Source: Coemansia sp. RSA 1804
Taxonomy: Eukaryota; Kickxellomycota; Kickxellomycetes; Kickxellales; Kickxellaceae
Length of the DNA: 14,360 bases
Direction of reading: 5' to 3'
NCBI GenBank assembly: GCA_027578815.1
Contig: JANBTH010000586.1
Span: 1-14,360 of the forward strand
The position numbers and the translations under genes were made by a program. How positions within the stretch are numbered: position 1 is the stretch's first letter; every line of letters starts with the position of its first letter. The notes below the pieces were generated by a model. The model had not been told where the DNA came from. It saw only the letters and a list, made by a program, of their open reading frames with translations, and searched no databases. Of the stretch, positions 1 through 6,990 are shown in pieces.

Positions 1-1716
1 GAGGTTCAGTCTGACATGAAGCACTGGCCGTTCAAGGTCATCAAAAAGGACGGCAAGCCCGTCATCCAGGTCGAGTTCAAGGGCGAGTCCAAGGAGTTCA
101 CTCCCGAGGAGGTGTCGTCGATGGTCCTGGTCAAGATGAGAGAGACCGCCGAGGCCTTCCTTGGCGGCGAAATCAAGGACGCCGTTGTCACTGTGCCTGC
201 CTACTTCAACGACTCCCAGCGCCAGGCCACCAAGGATGCCGGTCTCATTGCTGGCCTCAATGTCCTGCGTATCATCAACGAGCCGACTGCTGCAGCCATT
301 GCCTACGGTCTCGACAAGAAGCACAACGGTGAGATGAACGTCCTGATCTTCGATCTTGGAGGCGGTACCTTCGATGTGTCGCTTCTCTCCATCGAGGACG
401 GTATCTTCGAGGTCAAGGCCACTGCTGGTGACACCCATCTTGGTGGCGAGGACTTTGACAACCGTCTTGTCAACCACTTTGTCAACGAGTTCAAGCGCAA
501 GTTCAAGAAGGACATGTCGGCCAACCCACGTGCCATGCGCCGTCTCCGCACTGCCGCCGAGCGTGCCAAGCGCAACCTGTCGTCGTCTGCGCAGGCGTCG
601 ATTGAGATCGACTCGCTGTTCGAGGGCGTTGACTTCTACACCTCGATCACGCGTGCGCGCTTCGAGGAGCTTTGCGCCGATCTGTTCCGCTCGACCATCG
701 AGCCCGTCGACAAGGTTCTGCGCGACTCCAAGCTCGAGAAGAGCCAGGTCTCGGAGATTGTCCTTGTTGGAGGCTCCACTCGTATCCCCAAGGTCCAGAA
801 GCTCATCTCGGACTACTTCAGCGGCAAGGAGCTCGACAAGTCGATCAACCCCGATGAGGCTGTTGCATACGGCGCTGCCGTCCAGGCTGCAATTCTCTCG
901 GGCGAAACCTCGGAGAAGACCCAGGAGCTTCTGCTCCTCGATGTCGCGCCTCTTTCCCTTGGTATCGAGACCGCCGGTGGCGTCATGACTGCTCTGATCA
1001 AGCGCAACACCACTGTGCCCACCAAGAAGTCTGAGATCTTCTCGACGTTCGCCGACAACCAGCCCGCCGTGTCCATCCAGGTGTACGAGGGCGAGCGCAC
1101 TCGCACAAAGGACAACAACCTGCTTGGCAAGTTCGATCTCAGCGGCATTGCGCCAGCTCCTCGTGGTGTTCCCCAGATCGAGGTTACCTTCGACGTCGAT
1201 GCCAACGGTATCCTCAACGTCTCAGCCCACGACAAGTCGACTGGCAAGACCAACAAGATCACCATCACCAACGACAAGGGCCGCCTGTCCAAGGAAGACA
1301 TTGAGCGCATGGTCTCCGACGCCGAGAAGTACAAGGCCGAGGACGAGGAAGTTGCTGCCCGCGTCTCGGCACGCAACGGTCTTGAGGGCTACGCTTACAA
1401 CCTCAGGAACACCATCAACGACCCCAAGGTCGGCGGCCAGATCTCCGACGAGGACAAGGAGACTCTGACCAAGGCTGTTGACGAGACCATCAAGTGGCTC
1501 GACGAGTCGCAGGAGGCCTCCAAGGAGGAGTACGAGTCCCGCCAGAAGGAGCTCGAGGGCGTTGCCAACCCCATCATGACCAAGATGTACCAGGGCGCTG
1601 CTGGTGCTGCCGGCGGTGCTCCTGGCGGTGCTCCTGGCGGCTTCCCTGGCGGTGCTCCAGGCGCCGGCGGCCATGACGACGGCAACGAGGAGCCCACTAT
1701 TGAGGAGGTCGACTAA
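1..1716 (+). CDS. Cytosolic Hsp70 chaperone (SSA/HSPA8 type), 5' end outside window
   Basis: ATP-dependent chaperone that binds and releases unfolded segments with J-protein and exchange-factor partners in the cytosol and nucleus. The frame is open from base 1, entering at EVQSDMKHWPF, which sits near residue 80 in the family. About 80 N-terminal residues, including the first phosphate loop, are therefore outside the window, and the first internal ATG (16) is not the true start. Visible Hsp70 signatures are IFDLGGGTFDVSLL (346-387) and IVLVGGSTRIPKVQK (from 757). The interdomain linker LLLLD followed by VAPLSLG lies at about 928-963, then the substrate-binding domain and helical lid. The tail is a Gly/Ala/Pro-rich GGAP repeat (1594-1671) ending in EEVD, the TPR-cochaperone docking motif of cytosolic forms; there is no ER-retention signal. 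Codons strongly favour C at third positions, as in highly expressed genes. No intron is needed in this part. The family call is very secure; which SSA paralogue it is cannot be told. Confidence 0.97.
   Translation, partial: EVQSDMKHWPFKVIKKDGKPVIQVEFKGESKEFTPEEVSSMVLVKMRETAEAFLGGEIKDAVVTVPAYFNDSQRQATKDAGLIAGLNVLRIINEPTAAAIAYGLDKKHNGEMNVLIFDLGGGTFDVSLLSIEDGIFEVKATAGDTHLGGEDFDNRLVNHFVNEFKRKFKKDMSANPRAMRRLRTAAERAKRNLSSSAQASIEIDSLFEGVDFYTSITRARFEELCADLFRSTIEPVDKVLRDSKLEKSQVSEIVLVGGSTRIPKVQKLISDYFSGKELDKSINPDEAVAYGAAVQAAILSGETSEKTQELLLLDVAPLSLGIETAGGVMTALIKRNTTVPTKKSEIFSTFADNQPAVSIQVYEGERTRTKDNNLLGKFDLSGIAPAPRGVPQIEVTFDVDANGILNVSAHDKSTGKTNKITITNDKGRLSKEDIERMVSDAEKYKAEDEEVAARVSARNGLEGYAYNLRNTINDPKVGGQISDEDKETLTKAVDETIKWLDESQEASKEEYESRQKELEGVANPIMTKMYQGAAGAAGGAPGGAPGGFPGGAPGAGGHDDGNEEPTIEEVD
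1594..1671 (+). repeat. GGAP-type repeat in the Hsp70 tail
   Basis: In-frame Gly/Ala/Pro-rich repeat with a 12-base unit (GGCGGTGCTCCT) present twice in direct tandem and again in diverged form. It encodes the flexible linker between the lid and the EEVD tail. Such tails are typical of cytosolic Hsp70 and vary in length between species. Confidence 0.85.
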
Positions 1717-2345
1717 TCTGATTTTCTGATCGTAGCCTCTTTTTCCTTTTTTCAATTATTTCCAACATTTCTTTCAACATTACCCATTGCTATTTTGTTT
1801 TTGAAGTGCAGGTGCAACTTGTGGCTCTTTGTGTTTATTGTTCTGTCCATGTTGTCCGTCTGTGCCATTTTGTGGCTGGCCAAAAGAAGAAGATGGATGA
1901 GTGATGCGTGAAGGAATAAGAGTGAGACAAGGACTACAGCACCGGCAATCGGCCACGCACATCGTCCGAAGAAACTAGGCCATCCAAGGTATTGTTTCTT
2001 CAAATGGCCTTACAAATAACGAACGGCCCTTGCTGATTGTTGTATCAAAAGAAAATACATCTCCAGATTCTACAATATAAAACGAATATTGCGAGGCTTT
2101 CCATCTTGGAAATACAAGGCTACTATAATAGAGCTAGAATGGGAATATAGGAACCAAGTGCGAAGCAAGTGTCATTGTTACTCGTTATTGTCAGAACATC
2201 CACACAGCTGTATGGACGACCTGTGACCCCTTCTCTATTTCTTTGCTTGTTTCCTCCTTTATGAATGCTTCTTTCTCCTTCCACACGCATACATCCACAG
2301 TGAGCAAGTAGTCAATAAATAAATAAATGAAAAACTAAATGACAT

Positions 2346-2973
2346 CCACCCCCTTTTCCACCATATAAATGAAACATTTGTGCTTTAACTCTTTATCTTT
2401 ATCTTTTTTTCTTATTTGCTCGAGTTATTTGTGTTTATCTTACAAGAAAATCTCAAAGCAGGCAAGTAGATTACTCCGTGTCCCAGAGTTGGGAAGAGGA
2501 ACAACAAACAGGTTGTTTCTGGAAATCCTTCAACACTTGTTCTGTTGCTGCTACTGGTGGTGTTCTGTTTTTCTCCTTTCCTCCGAACTCTTGTCTTTTT
2601 CTTTTTTTGCTTTCGTGGCATCTGAATCATGTTCACCCATCCTGTCAACCGAAAAATGTGTGGGAGTTTCCGATTTTCCTCCGTCCATAGCTTGTTGGCG
2701 GAAACCCCCTTCAACGCATTATTGTAGAAAGAGCGAATTGCACATGTAATGCATTATCCTTGCTAAGCAGATAAGCTTTTTTTGCCTCTTCTTTATCTCA
2801 ATATCATGTCACCCCTTTTTCCACCCCCCTTTAATTCCACCCCCTTCATTTGAAAGTCTGTTTGCTTGTGGATGTCTTTGCATACATGCATCTCAGTCCT
2901 TTTTATCTTTTCCACATGGATTTGGTTTTATTTATTGTAGGAAGCAAAAACTATTACTCCTCCACCCCCTTTC
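2346..2973 (+). promoter_or_regulatory. Four copies of a CCACCCCC(C)TT motif upstream of the DALRD3-like gene
   Basis: Copies start at 2346 (CCACCCCCTTTT), 2821 (six Cs, then TTT), 2837 (CCACCCCCTT) and 2962 (CCACCCCCTTTC). A shorter CACCCCTTTTT lies at 2810. All have the same orientation as the gene that starts at 3064. The core contains CCCCT, the yeast stress-response element bound by Msn2/4-type zinc fingers. That resemblance is established knowledge; a function here is inference. Confidence 0.4.
2393..2908. promoter_or_regulatory. Cluster of six WGATAR (GATA-factor) sites
   Basis: TTATCT occurs at 2393-2398, 2399-2404 (direct tandem), 2435-2440, 2793-2798 and 2903-2908, and AGATAA at 2769-2774. 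Chance predicts about one such site per 512 bases on two strands at even base composition, so six in about 516 bases is more than expected, though AT richness lowers the surprise. Fungal GATA factors bind this hexamer, and a GATA-factor gene lies at 13066. Confidence 0.4.
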
Positions 2974-3005
2974 TTTTATTACTAAAATTCCCTTCATTTA
3001 TCGCT

Positions 3006-3013
3006 TTTATATA
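3006..3013 (+). promoter_or_regulatory. TATA-like box before the DALRD3-like gene
   Basis: TTTATATA lies about 50 bases before the ATG at 3064. A second TATATA-like string at about 3041-3047 is too close to that ATG to serve it unless a downstream ATG is used. Confidence 0.35.
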
Positions 3014-3063
3014 CCCACTCACATCTAGTAGCATTCACATGTATATAGCGCCACGTATTGTAG

Positions 3064-5070
3064 ATGTCACGCATAGCAATAGGATGTACACTGGCACAAC
3101 TGATGGGACTCTGCGAAGCCAGCGGTGAAACCCAGACGGCTGTGCGCAGGTGGGCGATGCGTCATATGCGTACATATAATACGCGGTTGAGAGAATCGGA
3201 GGACACTTGGCACCTGTCGGTTGCTATGCGGGCAGTGTGGGGCGATCCAGCGGTATTGAATCGCGACAATGGCGCTATGAAACAACTTCTCGTTGATCGC
3301 AAGGCCTGCAAAAGTAGTAGTGGTGATAGTGCGTGCGACAACGACTGTTGTTGCTGCTGCTGGTGTGCTGCTGGAAGACAGCTGGCGGGTGCGCTGGTCC
3401 AGTCCAGATGGTATGTGGAGCATGCGTATTACTCGGGCACCGGATGCATGATGTACGTTCGTCTGAACCACCTGGCGCTAATGGGTGCGTTTGCCGAATG
3501 CGTGTCGGCTGTCAGTCTGGGATCGCATTTGTATGGTGCCGAACCGTTCCCGGCACGCGTATTCAAGTGGGTCAATATCCACAATGCCGCGACCAAAGAA
3601 ACGGCGGCGGCAGGGGGAGTTGTTTCTCTGGATACGAGGATCTCCGAGTACCGTAGCGCACTGGTGGCTAACGTTCTGGCCCACGTGGCTGCCGAGCTTT
3701 CCCAGATCTCGGGATACGGAATGGGGCCGCAGCATCTGGAGATCCTACGCGGACGCGGCGCACGGCACCTCCTATTCCCGCACGAAGAGGAGCCCCTGGT
3801 AGGTGAGCAAAGGCGGGACCAGCAGCTTGGCCGCATTTTCGGTCGTTCGTACGCATCCCTACATATGCCAAAGATGCTTGCTGCGCTCGATCGTGCCGGT
3901 GCTTTGTACCGGAGTCACCCGGGCACTGCCAACCTGTCGCTATATGTGCGAATACCCACCAAGCACAGCAGAACTACCACTAGTGCTACTGTTACATCGC
4001 CGCCGCTTATTGCCGACTCCTGTGGACGGGTCAGCGATCTGGCCTGCGACGCATGCGTTGTGTTTATGCAGATGGTCGAAGAGGCCGTTTGGAGCAGTCG
4101 GCAGAACGCTGCGTCAAGGACTCTGCTGCTGAGCGCAGACGGGCATCCGCAGGTGCATGACGACGACCGTAATTTATCTCTGTTTGCCAGTGCTGATGAT
4201 CTGGAGAACGGGATCGTGTGGTACCACGTTGTTCCCGATTCGCGGTGCCGGTTGCACTGGGATCGCGTTATCCAGGTTGCCGAGCTCGCGTACTATGCCA
4301 CCAACCTAAAGGGCTCCGCCATTCTGCGCATTGAGAACATTGTGTGCAGCGTTGGCCAAGCATCCGTTGACAAGAATGTGCTGGCAATTCAAAATGAACA
4401 AGAACAAGAACAAGAGGTTGGAGAAAGGACTCGCCTGCTGCTCCGGCATCTTGGCATTATCCAGAAATCTGACAATGCAAAGACCAGCGGTGATGGTGAC
4501 CTTGGAACTGACAAACAGCTGAGCAAAACAGAGCTGCGTGCACTCCAGATAAACATGCACTGCGGGATGCTTAGATTAGCGAGCAGAAAGGGACAGCCGT
4601 ACACGCTTGGGCTGTTGGAAACTAGGCGGCAGGAGGGTGCGTTTCTTCTTGACGCATACGCACGGCTCCGCTGGGCGGTGGCAGCGCAGAGCCATCATCC
4701 AGAGCCCGGCACCACGTGGAGAAATAGTATTCACCGGATCCGGACCATGGATATCAAGGGGCTGCACGCACAGACCGTCGCGCATCTAGCAGCACAACTG
4801 CCCGACATGTTGCGCCGAACGCTGCAGACGCACAGACCAGAGGTTCTTGTTGAGTATTTTGTCCGTCTATCGCACGTGGCCTCCAAATGCTTGTGTCACT
4901 TTGGTAGTATCAGCGCCACATTATCTGTTGCTGAGACGGAGTCGCGGGTTTGTTTTCTTAACGCCATACGATTTCTCCTTGGGCTGGGTATTCGTACAAT
5001 GGGATGCAATCCGGATGATGATGATGATGACGACGACGACGACAAGGATCATCGCATGGATGCCACGTAA
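3064..5070 (+). CDS. DALRD3-like protein: DALR anticodon-binding domain, no synthetase active site
   Basis: 668 residues. The C-terminal part (about 519-649) reads as the DALR anticodon-binding domain of class Ia synthetases: the AYARLRWAV segment at 531-539 matches the YxxARLRS-type segment of ArgRS, and VLVEYFVRLSHVASKC (594-609) plus NAIRFLLGLGI (633-643) match its last helices. There is no HIGH or KMSKS motif and no Rossmann catalytic core. As I recall human DALRD3, the parallels run the whole length: start (IAIGCTLAQLMGL), CMMYVRLNHLALMGAFAECV (128-147), SEYRSALVANVLAHVAAEL (194-212), RLHWDRVIQVAELA (396-409) and the DALR domain. DALRD3 partners METTL2 in 3-methylcytidine formation at position 32 of arginine tRNAs in animals; the same role here is inference. 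Oddities are a CCCCC run (95-99), a QE repeat (444-451) and ten terminal aspartates. An in-frame TAG directly precedes the ATG, so the frame cannot extend upstream without an intron. An alternative is another ArgRS-derived paralogue. Confidence 0.7.
   Translation: MSRIAIGCTLAQLMGLCEASGETQTAVRRWAMRHMRTYNTRLRESEDTWHLSVAMRAVWGDPAVLNRDNGAMKQLLVDRKACKSSSGDSACDNDCCCCCWCAAGRQLAGALVQSRWYVEHAYYSGTGCMMYVRLNHLALMGAFAECVSAVSLGSHLYGAEPFPARVFKWVNIHNAATKETAAAGGVVSLDTRISEYRSALVANVLAHVAAELSQISGYGMGPQHLEILRGRGARHLLFPHEEEPLVGEQRRDQQLGRIFGRSYASLHMPKMLAALDRAGALYRSHPGTANLSLYVRIPTKHSRTTTSATVTSPPLIADSCGRVSDLACDACVVFMQMVEEAVWSSRQNAASRTLLLSADGHPQVHDDDRNLSLFASADDLENGIVWYHVVPDSRCRLHWDRVIQVAELAYYATNLKGSAILRIENIVCSVGQASVDKNVLAIQNEQEQEQEVGERTRLLLRHLGIIQKSDNAKTSGDGDLGTDKQLSKTELRALQINMHCGMLRLASRKGQPYTLGLLETRRQEGAFLLDAYARLRWAVAAQSHHPEPGTTWRNSIHRIRTMDIKGLHAQTVAHLAAQLPDMLRRTLQTHRPEVLVEYFVRLSHVASKCLCHFGSISATLSVAETESRVCFLNAIRFLLGLGIRTMGCNPDDDDDDDDDDKDHRMDAT
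5014..5043 (+). repeat. (GAT)5(GAC)5 microsatellite encoding ten aspartates
   Basis: Five GAT codons are followed by five GAC codons, giving ten Asp just after the DALR domain and eight codons before the stop. The run is in frame and does not disturb the conserved domain. A two-phase array of this kind suggests slippage of two adjacent runs. Confidence 0.9.
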
Positions 5071-5158
5071 GAAAGGATGTTCTCCTCTCGAGCGTGTTAT
5101 AAATGGTAACGTTCGATAAATGAACAAGGTTAAATACAATCTGTATGCAGGATTAGTA

Positions 5159-5176
5159 ACAATTCCTCAGAATTGT
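5159..5176. repeat. 7-bp inverted repeat with 4-base loop after the DALRD3-like gene
   Basis: ACAATTC, loop CTCA, GAATTGT. It lies about 90 bases after the stop codon, inside the likely 3' UTR, so it could fold in the transcript. The stem is AT-rich and no function is implied. Confidence 0.5.
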
Positions 5177-5718
5177 GTATGTGGGCTTCCAGCTTTTTTT
5201 TATTTATTTTTGTATTCTCACAGCTGACAAAATACATTCCCCGAGCACTAGTCGTATTGCCAATTGTTTTCATCAATCGTTGCATGGTGGCTTCACTTAC
5301 TGGAAAGAACAAGAATCGGCTACATGCCCTGGGTGATGCTGGTGGTGGTGCTTTACCATCTTGTAGCCAAGCTCAGCTGGGAGGAGGGAGGTTTGGAATG
5401 AATGGAAGCAGCATCTTGAGTGAGGCGGCTGTTTCATTGTGGCTTTTTAGCTGGATGTTGAGATAAAAGAAGTTTGCAAGATGCGGCGTTTTTCTGTTGA
5501 ATGGAGACTACAGACAAGAAAAGAATAAAAGAAGCCAGAGCAAAAAGGCAGCTGTGAGCAAGAGGCCCTATTATTGCAGTTGCTGTTGTTCAAAAGCCTG
5601 AAAGCGACTATGTGGTGTTCTCTTTTTAGTGTGTGGCAGCATCAGCATTGATTTTGTGCAGGAGAAAGAAGATCCTGTTTTTGTTTGGTTTACAACGCTG
5701 CAAAACAGTCCTTCCTCT

Positions 5719-5720
<2 letters not shown>

Positions 5721-5748
<28 letters not shown>
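5721..5748. repeat. (TTTC)7 microsatellite
   Basis: Seven perfect tandem TTTC units within a longer pyrimidine tract. It is a simple polymorphism-prone repeat in intergenic DNA. Confidence 0.95.
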
Positions 5749-5749
<1 letters not shown>

Positions 5750-5979
5750 CAACTTGCTCTAGCTTAAAACCACTTTTTCCATATCGAATTTCTCTTCTTC
5801 CTCCTCCTTCCTTAGCACACTTTCAAAGACAACGCTTACTTGAGAACAGAGCAGAACAAAAAGCAATTCAGCAAAAGGTAAACCCCTTCTTTCTTCTATC
5901 TCGTCCTTGTTCCCCTCCAAGCACTCAAACCTGCCCCCCGCCCCTATTGCACACACTATTATTTTCTTCCATCTTGGCA

Positions 5980-6002
5980 CATCTTGCAATTCAAGCAAGA
6001 TG
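5980..6002. repeat. 8-bp inverted repeat with 7-base loop
   Basis: CATCTTGC, loop AATTCAA, GCAAGATG: a perfect stem in the middle of intergenic DNA about 1 kb upstream of the SET-MYND start. It could be a transcribed hairpin or a dyad binding site; nothing nearby decides which. Confidence 0.5.
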
Positions 6003-6177
6003 AGGTTGGTCTGCAAGTAAACGCTACTGAAATGGCGTTGGCCACCATAAAGTCATCTGCAGAATAAAAAGGAACTGGGGATTGCGTGCATTCCCTTTAT
6101 TTACCTCTTCTTTCAATTAAGCGCTCTTGCCTTGCTTTCCGGTCTTTGGTCACCAAAAGAGGAACAACTAGCAGATG

Positions 6178-6195
6178 TTCTTCTTCTTCTTCTTC
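6178..6195. repeat. (TTC)6 microsatellite
   Basis: Six perfect TTC units in intergenic DNA. Confidence 0.9.
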
Positions 6196-6841
6196 TCCAC
6201 AATGGGATTCCTTTGTTTTCGATCCTTCCTAAAAAGGGCTTTTGTCTAGTACCGGAAAATAGCCATGTTCCATATTGTTCTGATTCTTCTCAGATAGTCA
6301 AGAAGTGTATTTCATCCCGTTACTTTTATTCTCTACTGCCTTTTGGTGACAATATTCAATATTTCCTCTAGTGTTATTGTGACTGGGCAGCAGACACTTA
6401 TTCCTCTTTTTGTGAGACACGATAGGATGGGGGGAGGTGAGGTGGTTTAGATCAGTCAATCTTGCTAGTAAACTGGAAGATTCATGTTGTCAAGTCAAAA
6501 CCTAGATACGCACACGCATACATGCAACATTCCCATCTCATCCTTCTTGCGTGCTTTCCTATGCAAACTGCTTTCCTTTTGGTTACCACCTTTGCTTTTC
6601 TCTTCTTCCTCCTCTCCAAAGCGTTTGCTTTTTTATTTATTTATTTCATTTCCTACATGGGTCCCATTGCCATAGTCTATAGAAACTGATTGTTGCACGT
6701 ATTGCTCTTTATATTTTGTTCGAACAAAGGCACCACTGTAAAAAAAAGCTGATCTGGATACTAGAACAAACCAGTAAATGCACGGACATACGTATTAAAC
6801 CAGTATAAGCGATAATTGTTATTACTACACATTAATAGGAC

Positions 6842-6990
6842 ATTTTCCCCACTCTTCGCAACTCTTTCTTTTCTCGTCTTCCTTCACACACGTCCTTCAT
6901 TCGCCTCGGTTCTGCACCTGTTGTACCTACCATTCTAAACTCTCTCTCCCCCCTTCCCTTAAAATCAACAGCAATAGCAAGGAAACAAAA
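6842..6990 (+). promoter_or_regulatory. CT-rich tract and A-rich leader of the SET-MYND gene
   Basis: A pyrimidine-rich stretch (about 6842-6960) gives way to an A-rich segment directly before the ATG, the usual look of a fungal core promoter and short 5' leader. There is no ATG between 6842 and the start codon, so no upstream reading frame competes. The start context (A-rich, then ATGGCC) is favourable. Confidence 0.45.

Larger units (their letters stand above)
1717..3063. other. Intergenic region: Hsp70 3' UTR and upstream region of the DALRD3-like gene
   Basis: AT-rich, with stop codons in all frames at short intervals. The small open frames inside it have no recognisable protein character and I do not call them genes. 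It should hold the Hsp70 3' UTR; AATAAA-like strings lie near 2314-2328 inside an AATA repeat. From about 2340 onward it carries C-rich CCACCCCCTTT motifs and GATA sites, listed separately. A TTTATATA box lies at 3006-3013. No tRNA or other structured RNA gene was recognised. Confidence 0.7.
5071..6990. other. Intergenic region: 3' UTR of the DALRD3-like gene and promoter/leader of the SET-MYND gene
   Basis: About 1.9 kb without a convincing gene. The short open frames here are low-complexity or rich in Phe/Ser/Leu from CT tracts. Contents include a hairpin at 5159-5176, possible poly(A) signals AATAAA near 5524 and 6064, a TTTC array (5721-5748), a hairpin at 5980-6002, a TTC array (6178-6195), a TTTA run (6632-6647) and a CT-rich tract before the next ATG. 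A small RNA gene or an intron in the 5' UTR cannot be excluded by eye. Confidence 0.65.

Noticed and set aside
813..1755. Antisense open frames inside the Hsp70 gene
   Set aside because: A known side effect of Hsp70 codon use; the sense frame is unmistakable.
2314..2328. AATA/TTTA runs seen in three or four intergenic regions (2314, about 5200, 6632, 12132) as possible replication origins or AU-rich 3' UTR elements
   Set aside because: They are short simple repeats common in AT-rich DNA, with no matched flanking sequence; evidence is too weak to call a shared element.
2369..2749. 126-codon open frame in the Hsp70/DALRD3-like gap
   Set aside because: Cys/Ser/Phe/Leu-rich product from CT-rich DNA, with no domain and no promoter or stop context that sets it apart.
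3067..3871. Several antisense and alternative-frame open frames inside the DALRD3-like gene
   Set aside because: Arg/Pro/Ser-rich products without motifs; the 668-codon plus-strand frame with a DALR domain explains the region.
5173..5466. 97-codon open frame after the DALRD3-like gene
   Set aside because: It has a hydrophobic start that could mimic a signal peptide, but begins within the likely 3' UTR, is low complexity and has no recognisable family.
5629..6003. 124-codon open frame across the TTTC array
   Set aside because: The translated repeat gives FFLS-type runs; coding potential is an artefact of the microsatellite.
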